NCBI GenBank assembly: GCA_034430895.1
Contig: DAOUDW010000109.1
Location: forward strand, 62,001-126,000
Origin: WVZH01 sp034430895
GTDB lineage: Bacteria; Chloroflexota; Anaerolineae; Anaerolineales; E44-bin32
Length of the DNA: 64,000 bases
Reading direction: 5' to 3'
The notes below the pieces were generated by a model. It saw nothing but the letters and a program-made list of their open reading frames with translations. It ran no database searches and was not told the origin of the DNA. The position numbers and the translations under genes are program-made. Below are positions 26,488-35,482 of this stretch, in pieces (the stretch's first letter is position 1; the number at the start of each line of letters is the position of its first letter).

Positions 26488-27728
26488 TGGCTGAAGTCGT
26501 AAATATGCCCAAGCTCGGTTTCGATATGGCCGAAGGTATTCTGGTGCGTTGGGTCGTAGCGGAAGGCGAATCCATCGAGAAGGGCCAGGTCATCGCCGAG
26601 ATAGAAACCGACAAAGCAACGGTTGAAGTCGAATCGATGATAAGCGGCGTGGTTCACAAGCACCTCATCAGCGAAGGGACTTCGGCACCTGTGGGCGAGC
26701 CGATCGCCGTCGTCGGAGAGCCCGGCGAAGAAATCGACACCGATGCGTTTGTTAAGACAACACCACAAGCGGGAGAAACTGTCGAGGAAGCCGAAACGGC
26801 GATCAAGGAAGAAAAAATCGAAACGGTCAAACCAACACCCGAACCCAGCGGCGACGGTCAACTTCCTGACGGTGTACGCGCCTCACCAATTGCACGGCGC
26901 GTGGCCGCGGATCACAAAATCGACATTGCGAGCCTTTCCGGTAGTGGCCCGGGAGGCCGGATCGTTAAACAAGATGTTGAAGAGGCCGTCGCTTCGTCGG
27001 GCCGTACTGCAAAAGAGTCCACATCTGCTGTGGGTGAAAGCGTGCGGATTCCGGTCAGTAAACTGCGCGCCGCAATCGGACGCCGCATGGTTACTGCCAA
27101 ACAAGAGCTGCCGCACTTTTATCTCACCATCGACGTTGATGCCGCGCCACTGATGGCCATGCGATCTGAATGGAACGAGATCCTGCCGGAAGAAGATAAG
27201 TTGTCGGTGAACGACTTCATCATCAAAGCCGCGGCGCTGGCCTTGAGAGAATTCCCGAACCTGAACGCATCGTTGGACAAGGACGTAATCGTTAGGCATG
27301 GAGAAATCAACATCGGCGTAGCGGTTGCCGTGGAAGATGGTTTGCTGACCGCGGTTGTCAATAACGCCGACATGAAATCCATTCCAGCGATATCCACCGA
27401 TGTCCGCGGCATGGTGATAAGGATACGGGATGGCAAAGTGCGTCCCCAGGACATCGAAGGTTCCACATTCACAGTCTCCAACCTGGGAATGTTCGGCATT
27501 GATCGCTTCGTAGCCATCATCAACCCACCAGAAGCCGGCATCCTTGCCATTGGCAGTGTACAGCACAAACCCGTCGTAGAAGAAGGAAAGATCGTCCCCG
27601 GGTATCGTCTGCAATGCACGCTATCTGCGGATCACAGGATCACAGACGGCGCCGAGGCCGCCCGATGGCTGCAGATCTTCCGCAAGTACATGGAGCAACC
27701 GCTTCGGCTGTTACCCATTGAGCGCTAA
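26487..27728 (+). CDS. pdhC: Dihydrolipoamide acetyltransferase E2 component
   Basis: 413 aa from the ATG at 26487; a GTG one codon earlier is possible. Lipoyl domain residues 1-80 with lipoylated Lys43 in IETDKATVE; acidic linker about 85-130; peripheral subunit-binding domain about 132-170 (SPIARRVAADHKIDI); catalytic domain about 185-413 with the active site HRITDGAEA. It transfers the acetyl group to CoA and forms the complex core. The E3 dihydrolipoamide dehydrogenase is not in the window and must be supplied from elsewhere. Confidence 0.94.
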   Translation: MAEVVNMPKLGFDMAEGILVRWVVAEGESIEKGQVIAEIETDKATVEVESMISGVVHKHLISEGTSAPVGEPIAVVGEPGEEIDTDAFVKTTPQAGETVEEAETAIKEEKIETVKPTPEPSGDGQLPDGVRASPIARRVAADHKIDIASLSGSGPGGRIVKQDVEEAVASSGRTAKESTSAVGESVRIPVSKLRAAIGRRMVTAKQELPHFYLTIDVDAAPLMAMRSEWNEILPEEDKLSVNDFIIKAAALALREFPNLNASLDKDVIVRHGEINIGVAVAVEDGLLTAVVNNADMKSIPAISTDVRGMVIRIRDGKVRPQDIEGSTFTVSNLGMFGIDRFVAIINPPEAGILAIGSVQHKPVVEEGKIVPGYRLQCTLSADHRITDGAEAARWLQIFRKYMEQPLRLLPIER

Positions 27729-27748
27729 GGCAGAAATCTCAGCGCACG

Positions 27749-28372
27749 ATGCCAATGATCACGACTCTGATTTTAGATCTATCGGAAGTACTCATTGCTG
27801 GCCTGATTGGCATTGAAAAGCCGCTTGCATAGAAACTACAAATCCCGGAAGAGGTCGTGTTATCCGCTTTTGGCGGTAAGTTGTTGGAAGACTTATGCCG
27901 GGGTACGATTTCAGAGCAACGCTATCTGAAAGCAATTCTTGAGCAGCAGCAGTGGTATATCCCCATCCATACACTGAAGACTTTGATCCGAGAGAATCTG
28001 GGGCGTCGCATACCGGGAACGGTCGGGCTCCTGTAGCAGCTAAAACCGCAATGCCAATTGGTCCTCCTGTCCGATCATGCGCTGGAATGGGTCGACTACA
28101 TTCGCTCCATCCATTCCTTTCTGGAAGCCTTCGACGCACAGATCTTCTCCTTCGAAATTGGCAAAAATAAGAATGAACCCGCCACTTTCCACTCGCTCAT
28201 GACGATGATCGATCGCAGCCCAGAGGAATGTCTGCTGATTGATGACAATCCGCGTAACATCCAGACTGCGAATTCGATAGGCATTGCGGGCATCACATTC
28301 ACGAACGTCACACAGCTCACGCAAGAACTGAAGGAGTATGGGTTTACGATTGCGGATGACCACAGCGCCTAA
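27749..28372 (+). pseudogene. HAD-superfamily hydrolase frame with two in-frame TAG codons
   Basis: A single 207-codon frame runs from the ATG at 27749 to TAA at 28372, interrupted by TAG at 27830-27832 and 28034-28036. HAD features appear in order: LILDLSEVL (motif I, nucleophile Asp), LVLLSDHA (motif II), EIGKNKNEPATF (motif III Lys) and CLLIDDNPRNIQTANSIGI (motif IV). Conservation after each stop argues that the frame was coding recently. Both stops are one C-to-T step from CAG. Likely a young pseudogene; readthrough is less likely. Sits between the E2 gene and a receiver gene. Confidence 0.75.
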
Positions 28373-28497
28373 CGCGTAAACTGGGCGAGACCTGTCCCCT
28401 AAGCACCGTACTCTTTTCCAAAGCACTCATTTTAGCAGAATCGTTCGAACAGGTATACAATGGTGGCATCCTGCACCAATTCAGATAGGAAACCGCT

Positions 28498-28869
28498 ATG
28501 GGCGCTCGAATTCTGGTCGTCGATGATGATGTAGATACTTTAAAACTCGTCGAACTGACTTTGAAGACTGCCGGCCATCATGTCGAGTTGGCTTCGGACG
28601 GCGATACAGGTTACGATCTCATTCGACAGGGTTCGTTCGACTTGATCCTGTTGGACGTGATGATGCCCGATGTATCTGGTTTCGACGTAATGCAGCGCCT
28701 CAACGAAGAAGGGCAACCCTATCCCCCTGTCGTCATTTTCACCGCTCGCAACCGTCCGGAAGACCAAGAAACCGGATTCCGCCTCGGCGCCCGCAATTAC
28801 ATCATCAAACCCGTCACCCGTGGCCAATTACTCGACATCATCCAAGACATTAAGAATATTGATAAGTAA
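28498..28869 (+). CDS. Single-domain response regulator (CheY-like receiver)
   Basis: 123 aa, receiver only. Acidic pocket DDDVD at residues 9-13, phospho-acceptor Asp53 in LLDVMMPD, Thr in IFTARN and Lys in IKPVT. With no output domain it must act by protein contact or phosphorelay. The unknown 28874 gene follows after 4 bases and is a candidate partner. No kinase is adjacent. Confidence 0.9.
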   Translation: MGARILVVDDDVDTLKLVELTLKTAGHHVELASDGDTGYDLIRQGSFDLILLDVMMPDVSGFDVMQRLNEEGQPYPPVVIFTARNRPEDQETGFRLGARNYIIKPVTRGQLLDIIQDIKNIDK

Positions 28870-28873
28870 TCGG

Positions 28874-29464
28874 ATGCACTCACCCGAGTACAACCTCAAG
28901 CTCGTTCGAGCCATGCTTGAGGAATTCGAGGATTACCTTCTTTCGAACGAGTTATTTTGGCCCTTGGATCCATCCGTTCTGCAGGACCAGCCTCCACTGC
29001 CGCGGCTCACGCCCGGCGGATTGATCCTGGCGTTTGACGAACTTGACGCCCAAAGCACCGGAATGACCCCATTGGAACGAACCGAACATCAAAAGCTCGA
29101 CCGCCAAATGCAGCGCGTCTTCCAAAAGTGGCCAGAAGCTGCAGGAAGAAAAGCGGCGCGTGAGATGCTCAGCCGCTTCAATCTCTGGAAAGCATATGTC
29201 AACGATCTACTCGAGAGAGAAGATCGTCCCGATAATTATGCATACGAAGTTCGCCAACGCGTGATCTTCGAACGAATCACCCAGCTGGCCGTACGCCAAC
29301 CCGGTTCCCAGGCGACCATCCAGGCCATCCATCCAATCGACGCATCTCTGCAAACGTATTTCAAAGCAGGGGAATTCATCTGGGATCCATGCCTGCGCAG
29401 ACTTTATCCTGAAGATCGATATTGGTTTCTTTACGGCGTGCCTGTGTTGGATGAAACAACCTGA
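28874..29464 (+). CDS. Conserved hypothetical protein downstream of a receiver gene
   Basis: 196 aa from the ATG at 28874, 4 bases after the receiver's stop. The frame extends upstream inside that gene and is less likely used. Soluble, largely helical, rich in charged and aromatic residues (LLSNELFWPLDPSVL, RFNLWKAYVNDLLEREDRPDNY in part). I do not recognise a family. Tight linkage suggests it works with the receiver protein. Confidence 0.6.
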   Translation: MHSPEYNLKLVRAMLEEFEDYLLSNELFWPLDPSVLQDQPPLPRLTPGGLILAFDELDAQSTGMTPLERTEHQKLDRQMQRVFQKWPEAAGRKAAREMLSRFNLWKAYVNDLLEREDRPDNYAYEVRQRVIFERITQLAVRQPGSQATIQAIHPIDASLQTYFKAGEFIWDPCLRRLYPEDRYWFLYGVPVLDETT

Positions 29465-29483
29465 CGAGATTCCCTTTTATTCT

Positions 29484-29522
29484 AAAAAGGCGACCAGAAG
29501 TTGAACACATCCTCTGGTCGCC
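29484..29522 (-). terminator. Terminator of the recX-rny transcript
   Basis: On the minus strand, GGCGACCAGA (29513-29522 complement) pairs with TCTGGTCGCC (29489-29498 complement) over a perfect 10 bp, followed by TTTTT. It lies between convergent genes. Confidence 0.88.
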
Positions 29523-29565
29523 AAAGTTGATCTATAGATCTTTCGAAGATATCGTTTAACAGACC

Positions 29566-31092
29566 CTACTTCGCATAATCGACAGCCCGGGTTTCCCGAA
29601 TCACCGTGACTTTAATCTGCCCGGGGTACTGCATACCCTCTTCAATCTTCTTCGCCACAGACCGAGCGAGTCTCGTTGCTTCGAGATCATCGATATCTTC
29701 CGGAATCACGATCACCCGAATTTCACGCCCGGCTTGCAAAGCATAACTCTGCTCCACGCCATCAAACGAACTGGCCACTTCCTCCAAAGCGCGAATGCGT
29801 TTGACGTACTGCTCCAGACTCTCTCTGCGCGCACCGGGCCGTGCGCCGCTGATCGCATCCGCTGACTCGACAATCACGGCTTCGACGGAATCCTGTTCGA
29901 CTTCATGGTGATGGGAAGCGATCATGTTGACAACATGTTCCGGCACATTATGACGGCGGCAAAATTCGGCACCAAGCGCAGCGTGGGTGCCTTCCACTTC
30001 ATGATCCATGGATTTACCCAAGTCATGCAGCAAACCACCAGCCTTTGCCGCATTAACGTTGGCGCCAAGTTCAGCAGCAATAATACCTGCCAGCTGCGCC
30101 GTTTCCACCGCATGGGCCAGTTGATTCTGGCCGTATGATGTACGGAACTTCAAACGACCCAGTTTCTTGATCACCTCTGGATGCAAACCCGGCACACCAG
30201 CATCGAAGCTCGCCTCCTCACCCGCTTCGACAATCGCTCGGTCCACTTCTTCACGGACCTGTCGAATGATCTTCTCGATATGTGCGGGGTGGATGCGGCC
30301 ATCGAGTACCAACTTCTCCATCGCCCGACGGGCGATCTCCCGGCGGACCGAGTCGAAACACGAAATCGTAACGGCTTCGGGCGTGTCATCGACAACGACA
30401 TCCACACCTGCCGCTTGTTCGAAGGCTCGAATATTGCGTCCGTTACGCCCGATGATGCGTCCTTTCATGTCATCCGAAGGCAAAGGCACGACGGAAACCG
30501 TAATCTCGGACACATGATCGGAAGCTACACGCTGAATGGCGTCAGCGATCAATTCACGAGCTCGGCGATCACCTTCCATTTGCGCCTCTTCCTCGATCTG
30601 GCGGATGATACGAACCATGTCGACGCGCGCTTCACGCTCGACCTCCTCCAAGAGTTGCTCCTTGGCTTCCTCCTGTGTCATTTGGGAAATGCGCTCCAAT
30701 TCTGCGAGGGTTTCGGCGTAGCGTTGTTCAAGCTCATTGGTGCGCTTGTCGATCGAACTCTGACGCTTGTTGAGAGCCTGCTCTCTTTTATCGATCTGTT
30801 CGAAACGCCGATCGATGCTGGCGCGCCGCCGTGCGAGACTCTTTTCCTCTCTTGACAACTCCAATCGCCGTTCCTTTGCTTCATCCTCGGCTGTATTGCG
30901 GATTTCCAAAACCTGATCTTTCGCAGCCAGTTCGATATCCTTGGCGTTTCCGCGCGCTTGCTCTAATATGCGATCCGCTTCTGCCTGACGGTTTTTAATG
31001 CTTCTTTCCAGTTGCATGTGGCGCAGGACATAACCCACCACCACTCCTGCTGCCAATGCAACGCCAACACCAATTACCCACGTTGTATTCAC
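29566..31092 (-). CDS. rny: Ribonuclease Y
   Basis: 508 aa, normal length, GTG start overlapping the recX stop (GTGA). N-terminal membrane helix (about residues 4-23), long coiled coil (about 30-190) rich in Glu/Arg/Lys, KH domain with GRIIGRNGRNIRAFE (about 210-275), and an HD domain with HDLGKSMDHE and HAALGAEFC. RNase Y is the membrane-anchored endonuclease that initiates mRNA decay in many bacteria lacking RNase E. Encoded with recX and recA, an arrangement seen in several phyla. Confidence 0.96.
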   Translation of the reverse strand: MNTTWVIGVGVALAAGVVVGYVLRHMQLERSIKNRQAEADRILEQARGNAKDIELAAKDQVLEIRNTAEDEAKERRLELSREEKSLARRRASIDRRFEQIDKREQALNKRQSSIDKRTNELEQRYAETLAELERISQMTQEEAKEQLLEEVEREARVDMVRIIRQIEEEAQMEGDRRARELIADAIQRVASDHVSEITVSVVPLPSDDMKGRIIGRNGRNIRAFEQAAGVDVVVDDTPEAVTISCFDSVRREIARRAMEKLVLDGRIHPAHIEKIIRQVREEVDRAIVEAGEEASFDAGVPGLHPEVIKKLGRLKFRTSYGQNQLAHAVETAQLAGIIAAELGANVNAAKAGGLLHDLGKSMDHEVEGTHAALGAEFCRRHNVPEHVVNMIASHHHEVEQDSVEAVIVESADAISGARPGARRESLEQYVKRIRALEEVASSFDGVEQSYALQAGREIRVIVIPEDIDDLEATRLARSVAKKIEEGMQYPGQIKVTVIRETRAVDYAK

Positions 31093-31736
31093 TGCATATC
31101 CTCACTTTCGGCTTCACAATCGGTGGCCTCACGCCAGATACGAGATACCACCGAGGAAATGATAGAATGACCAAAACCCCGCCGAAACAGGTAAGCGCTC
31201 AGCCGTTTTCGAAAGCTTTCCCAATCCGAGGAACCATAACGGCGAGCACCTTTGAGGGCTGCTGCATATGCCGCCTGTTCGTCATCGAAATCCGCCAGGT
31301 GCTGTTCGATAATCTCACTCGACACACCCTTCTGGCTTAGCTCCATTCGCAGCGCTCTTGCACTTCGTGGACGAAAAACCTGGCGGTTCTCGATCCAAGC
31401 TTCGACAAAAGCATGGTCATTGATCAAACCACGATCTTTTAATCTTCGAATAACTGCTTGCTGCACATCTTGCGGTATTTTGTCTCTTTCGAACCGATTT
31501 TGCAGTTCTCGCGCTGCGTGTGGTCTTCGCTCGATTAAACGCTGGGCGCGGTGATAGAGACGTTCTTCTGCATCTAACTTCTTCAATGCCTCGATCTCAT
31601 CATTTGTGATCTCTTTGCCGACCTTCAAATCCACGGCTAAAATGCGATCGAGGGCAAAGCAATAATTCCCATCCAAATGAACGTTGATACGATTGCGATT
31701 CTTCGTCTGATTCTTCAAGGCCGTAATCACACCCAC
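31089..31736 (-). CDS. recX: Regulatory protein RecX
   Basis: 215 aa from a GTG at 31736 that has GGAG nine bases upstream and matches the family's start (ITALKNQTKNRNRINVHLDG); an ATG at 31760 would add eight residues. Three-helix RecX repeats include EERLYHRAQRLIERRPHAAR and DRGLINDHAFVEAWIENR. RecX binds the RecA filament groove and limits RecA activity. It lies downstream of recA, separated by 300 bases including a hairpin, and overlaps rny. Confidence 0.9.
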   Translation of the reverse strand: MGVITALKNQTKNRNRINVHLDGNYCFALDRILAVDLKVGKEITNDEIEALKKLDAEERLYHRAQRLIERRPHAARELQNRFERDKIPQDVQQAVIRRLKDRGLINDHAFVEAWIENRQVFRPRSARALRMELSQKGVSSEIIEQHLADFDDEQAAYAAALKGARRYGSSDWESFRKRLSAYLFRRGFGHSIISSVVSRIWREATDCEAESEDMQ

Positions 31737-31749
31737 AATCAATAACTCC

Positions 31750-31789
31750 AGATAAAACACAAACCGTGACCCGCTGACTCAGGTCACGG
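31750..31789 (-). terminator. Hairpin between recA and recX
   Basis: CCGTGACC and GGTCACGG (31764-31771 and 31782-31789) form an 8-bp stem. Read on the minus strand it is followed by TTTGTGTTTTATC just before recX, so it may partly terminate the recA transcript and lower recX expression. Confidence 0.55.
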
Positions 31790-32036
31790 CTAATGACAAA
31801 CCCTAGCGATCTCTCGATGTCGATTCGACGCCGTCTCACAAAAAGGTTGAACAACCTAAATAAACAGCGAACGTTAAAGGATCAAATCCCGACTAAATTT
31901 GGTTAATCCCTTTCGCCACAAAACAAGCCAACGTAAAATCTTCCCTGCGGTGTCAAGTCTCATATCTGAGATCATATTCGTTGTCAATGCCGCGCGAATT
32001 TCCAAGTCGTGCGGTTTGGCGCAGCCTAATTATAAT

Positions 32037-33074
32037 TCATTCCGAACGAAGTTCATCTTCGGCACGGTCAAAGTCTACCGGAGCTGAATCCAAACCTGCC
32101 GCGCTACGGATTTTGGCTTCCAACTCCTGTGCCAGATCAGAATTCTCCTTGATAAATTGCTTTGCGTTCTCTCTTCCTTGTCCCAAACGCAGGTCGCCAT
32201 ATGAGTAATACGACCCGCGTTTGTCGATTAGTTCTGTAACAACGGCCAAATCCAAGATACCCCCTGCTTTGGATATGCCTTCATCATACATAATATCAAA
32301 TTCTGCGACCTTAAAGGGTGGTGCGACCTTGTTCTTTACAACACGGGCGCGCACCCGGTTCCCGACAATCTCTTGACCCAGTTTGATGCTTTCCGCACGA
32401 CGGACATCGATCCGTACCGAAGCGTAAAACTTCAATGCTTTCCCACCGGTCGTGGTTTCGGGATTGCCAAAATACACCCCGATTTTCTGCCTCAATTGGT
32501 TGGTGAAGATCACAACGGTGTTCGTTTGCTTGATGGCTCCACTGAGTTTTCGCAACGCCTGACTCATCAAACGTGCCTGCATGCCCATGTGCGGGTCCCC
32601 CATATCACCTTCAATTTCCGCTTGCGGGACGAGTGCAGCGACGCTATCGACGACGACGACATCCACTGCACCGCTGCGTACGAGTCGTTCTGTGATTTCC
32701 AACGCCTGTTCACCCATATCCGGCTGCGAGACATACAGGTTATCCACATCCACGCCGCAACGTGCGGCATAGGACGGATCGAGCGCATGTTCCATGTCCA
32801 CAAAGGCACAAACGCCGCCGCGTCGCTGCGCTTCGGCTACGATATGTTGACATAGGGTGGTTTTACCGGAGGATTCAGGGCCGAAAATCTCCGTCACTCG
32901 GCCACGAGGAACGCCACCAACACCCAGGGCTAAATCCAGGGCTAACGATCCTGTTGGTATACTTTCGACCATCAAATGTGCGGCTTCTCCCAAGCGCATA
33001 ACCGCCCCATCACCAAAGCGCTTGGTTATATCCGATACGGCCGCTTCCAGCGCATCTTCCCGCTCGCCGGCCAT
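32037..33074 (-). CDS. recA: Recombinase RecA
   Basis: 345 aa, normal length. Walker A GPESSGKT at residues 65-72, Walker B region VDVVVVDSVAALVP, L2 loop FTNQLRQKIGVYFGNPETTTGG (cut here), C-terminal acidic tail AEDELRSE. RecA forms filaments on single-stranded DNA for strand exchange and induces LexA self-cleavage. I see no recognisable SOS box in the 190 bases upstream. Confidence 0.98.
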   Translation of the reverse strand: MAGEREDALEAAVSDITKRFGDGAVMRLGEAAHLMVESIPTGSLALDLALGVGGVPRGRVTEIFGPESSGKTTLCQHIVAEAQRRGGVCAFVDMEHALDPSYAARCGVDVDNLYVSQPDMGEQALEITERLVRSGAVDVVVVDSVAALVPQAEIEGDMGDPHMGMQARLMSQALRKLSGAIKQTNTVVIFTNQLRQKIGVYFGNPETTTGGKALKFYASVRIDVRRAESIKLGQEIVGNRVRARVVKNKVAPPFKVAEFDIMYDEGISKAGGILDLAVVTELIDKRGSYYSYGDLRLGQGRENAKQFIKENSDLAQELEAKIRSAAGLDSAPVDFDRAEDELRSE

Positions 33075-33268
33075 ACTAACCTCATATCCATGTATTTAGG
33101 GAGAGTCTACCTGAGTTCACAGCAACGCGCAAGGAATCGGGTTTTTGGAGGGAATCCATAGGCCAAAAATCGGTACCCACAACCATCGAATGGATCCACT
33201 GCCACCCTTTTAGCCATCATTAAATCAACGTCACCAGTCAGTTGAAACCATCCGGTATTGGCGGATGT

Positions 33269-33302
33269 GAAAAAAGAAAAGCGACAAGCATCGGCTTATC
33301 GC
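33269..33302 (-). terminator. Terminator of the candidate small RNA
   Basis: GCGATAAGC and GCTTGTCGC pair over 9 bp (complement of 33294-33302 and 33281-33289) with loop CGAT, followed by TTTTCTTTTTT. Confidence 0.9.
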
Positions 33303-33461
33303 TACGAAAGGAGCACCCCACCATGTCGTGTGTGGCGGTGTTTTGAACCTGCTTTCGCAGGTGGGGCCGTACTCGCGGGCTCCGCCTTGGCTCCAGCCTA
33401 TCGCGTCCCCCGACGAAGATCGAACCCCGTTTATAAAGTGTTGGCTCAAAACGCGTGCTAC
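33269..33461 (-). ncRNA. Candidate structured small RNA between aspS and recA (possibly 6S-like)
   Basis: A TATGAT -10 (33468-33473, minus) with a weak -35 predicts a start near 33461. A strong terminator at 33269-33302 gives an RNA of about 190 bases. Long-range helices: AGCAC (33455-33459) with GTGCT (33312-33316), and GTTTTGAGCC (33443-33452) with GGTTCAAAAC (33340-33349), 10 bp with one G-U. A CCTGC-GAAA-GCAGG tetraloop hairpin is at 33348-33361. No credible reading frame. Length, closing stem and position beside aspS, where Bacillus 6S-1 RNA also lies, suggest 6S RNA, but I cannot confirm the family. Confidence 0.5.
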
Positions 33462-33520
33462 ATCACGATCATAGCAGGGCAACGCAATATATACCACGAT
33501 CACTTCTGAATGTCCATGCC

Positions 33521-35302
33521 TCACGAATCCTTATCGACACCCAACAGTTGAATGTGCAGTTCCTTCAATTGACCGGGGTCTGCCGGTGAAGGTGCGTTCG
33601 CCATAACGTCACGCGCAGCCTGATTCTTCGGGAAAGCGATCACATCCCGAATGTGGGATTCACCTGCGAAGATCATCAACAAACGATCAATGCCCGGAGC
33701 AATTCCGCCGTGTGGCGGTGTGCCGAACTCGAAGGCCTCCAACATATGTCCGAAGCGTTCACGAGCGACATCTTCTTCCAACCCGATGAGTGAAAATACC
33801 CGCTCCTGAAGTTTACGATCGTGGATTCGGATGCTCCCGCCACCCACCTCGACTCCATTGAGAACCATATCGTATTGCTGTCCGCGTGCCTTCCCGGGAT
33901 CCTTGTCAAGCAGTCCGACGTCTTCCGGCATCGGCGAGGTAAAAAGGTGGTGACAGGGATCCCAACGCTTCTCGTCCTCGTTCCATTCGACGAAGGGAAA
34001 ATCCAGCACCCAGCAGAATCCCAAAACGTCCGGATCGATCAAATCGGATCGTTCGGCAATGTGGTCACGCAGTCGCCCGAGCGATTCGAAGACCACTTTG
34101 GCTTCATCCGCAACAAAGAGGAGTAAATCCCCTGCTTGCGCTTCAAGTCGTTCTTGAATGGCTGTCTGTGTTTCGGACGAGAGGAATTTCGCAAATGATG
34201 AGCGCATCTCTCCCGAATCGGTTAATGCCATATACGCCAGGCCTTTGGCGCCAAACGGTTTTACGAATTCCACCAGCGCGTCGATCTCCTTGCGGCTCGA
34301 GTTACCCCATCCTTTGGCATTCAGGCCTCGCACCGACCCACCCTTGGCGACGGTCTTCTCGAAAACCTGGAAGCCACATTCACCAACCAGGTCCGTGATG
34401 TCTTTCAATTCCAATGCGAATCGAATGTCCGGCGCGTCTCGTCCAAAACGATCGAGCGCTTCCGCATAGGTCAAACGCGGCCAGGGCTTGGTCAGCAGAC
34501 GCTTCTGCGGCAGCAGAGTCTCGACCATGGAGGTGAACAACTCCTCGGTAAGCGAGATCACATCCTCACGCTCGACGAAAGACATTTCCAGATCGAGCTG
34601 CGTGAATTCCGGTTGGCGGTTGCCGCGTTGATCTTCGTCCCGAAAACAACGTGCAATTTGAAAGTACCGCTCCACACCCGCGACCATGAGCAGCTGCTTG
34701 AGCTGCTGCGGCGATTGTGGCAAAGCGTAGAACTCGCCCGGGTGCACGCGAGAGGGAACCAGATAGTCGCGCGCCCCTTCGGGTGTGGTCTTGAAAAGAA
34801 TCGGGGTCTCGACCTCCCAGAATCCGCGTAGATCCAGAAAATCTCGAATGTACTTCACCACAGCGTGCCGCAGCTGAAGGTTGCGCTGCATGCGCGGCCG
34901 GCGCAGATCGAGATAGCGGTACTGCAGCCGCACCATTTCATCCACATCTCCCTCTTCGTTGATGAGAAAAGGCGGTGTGTGCGCGGGATTGAGTACCTTG
35001 ATCTGCTCGATTTCCACTTCGATCTGCCCCGTGGCCAGATCGGGATTTTCCATGTCCTTGGGACGTCTTTGGACTACGCCTTCCACCTGGATGACCCATT
35101 CACTGCGCAAGGCTTCCGCCGCTTTGTGTGCCTCAGCGTCTTTCTCCGGGTGAGCAACGATCTGCACAATCCCCGAACGGTCGCGCAAATCGATAAAGGT
35201 CACGCCCCCATGATCGCGCCGTCGATTGACCCAACCGGCCAACGTGATGCGTTCGCCGACATTTTCTGGTCGCAGGGCTCCACAAACATGTGTGCGGTAC
35301 AT
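33521..35302 (-). CDS. aspS: Aspartyl-tRNA synthetase, bacterial type
   Basis: 593 aa, bacterial size. N-terminal OB-fold anticodon-binding domain (about residues 1-105, LAGWVNRRRDHGGVTFIDLR), class II motif 1 (RYLDLRRPRMQRNLQLRH), motif 2 (FRDEDQRGNRQPEFTQLD), GAD insertion domain (about 290-420), and motif 3 (GGIAPGIDRLLM). It charges tRNA-Asp, and in many bacteria lacking AsnRS also tRNA-Asn for later amidation; the class of this enzyme cannot be settled from the window. Its leader contains an apparent attenuator with Asn and Asp codons (35325-35476). Confidence 0.97.
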   Translation of the reverse strand: MYRTHVCGALRPENVGERITLAGWVNRRRDHGGVTFIDLRDRSGIVQIVAHPEKDAEAHKAAEALRSEWVIQVEGVVQRRPKDMENPDLATGQIEVEIEQIKVLNPAHTPPFLINEEGDVDEMVRLQYRYLDLRRPRMQRNLQLRHAVVKYIRDFLDLRGFWEVETPILFKTTPEGARDYLVPSRVHPGEFYALPQSPQQLKQLLMVAGVERYFQIARCFRDEDQRGNRQPEFTQLDLEMSFVEREDVISLTEELFTSMVETLLPQKRLLTKPWPRLTYAEALDRFGRDAPDIRFALELKDITDLVGECGFQVFEKTVAKGGSVRGLNAKGWGNSSRKEIDALVEFVKPFGAKGLAYMALTDSGEMRSSFAKFLSSETQTAIQERLEAQAGDLLLFVADEAKVVFESLGRLRDHIAERSDLIDPDVLGFCWVLDFPFVEWNEDEKRWDPCHHLFTSPMPEDVGLLDKDPGKARGQQYDMVLNGVEVGGGSIRIHDRKLQERVFSLIGLEEDVARERFGHMLEAFEFGTPPHGGIAPGIDRLLMIFAGESHIRDVIAFPKNQAARDVMANAPSPADPGQLKELHIQLLGVDKDS

Positions 35303-35324
35303 CCTGGCCCTCCTTCTCTACTTA

Positions 35325-35364
35325 CAAAAACTACGCCGCCCGGTCTGATTGACATCGGGCGGCG
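35325..35364 (-). terminator. Attenuator terminator in the aspS leader
   Basis: On the minus strand CGCCGCCCG (35356-35364) pairs with CGGGCGGCG (35334-35342) over 9 GC-rich bp, then TAGTTTTT. It lies 22 bases before the aspS start codon, so it must be conditionally bypassed for the gene to be expressed. Confidence 0.9.
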
Positions 35365-35416
35365 GGAAAATCTGGCCTTGGTGGCGCTAACGCACAAACA
35401 ATCCCACCACCCGATG
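35353..35416 (-). promoter_or_regulatory. Antiterminator helix of the aspS leader
   Basis: CATCGGGTGGTGGG (35403-35416, minus, inside the leader reading frame) pairs over 14 consecutive positions, two of them G-U, with CCCGCCGCCCGATG (35353-35366), which is the 5' arm of the terminator. The two helices cannot coexist. A third option, CGATG (35425-35429, spanning the Asp codons) with CATCG (35412-35416), would sequester the antiterminator strand. Confidence 0.8.
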
Positions 35417-35476
35417 TATGCGATCATCGTTGTTGGAATTGTTCGCCTTCATCTCGATCAACTTACGTTTATACAT
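35387..35476 (-). CDS. Asn/Asp-rich leader peptide of aspS
   Basis: 29 codons from the ATG at 35474-35476, too short for usual gene calls. The first base of this ATG is 7 bases after the -10 box, so the message would be leaderless; an in-frame internal ATG lies at 35450-35452. The peptide contains KANNSNNDDR: four Asn and two Asp codons in a seven-codon run, then a stop before the terminator. This is the design of amino-acid leader peptides such as TrpL, here matched to the substrate of the downstream AspRS, and to Asn if that enzyme is non-discriminating. Confidence 0.75.
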   Translation of the reverse strand: MYKRKLIEMKANNSNNDDRIHRVVGLFVR

Positions 35477-35482
35477 GTGCGG

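Noticed and set aside
33231..33524. 97-codon minus-strand frame between recA and aspS
   Set aside because: It crosses the promoter, helices and terminator of the candidate RNA, has no ribosome-binding site and a composition unlike coding sequence.
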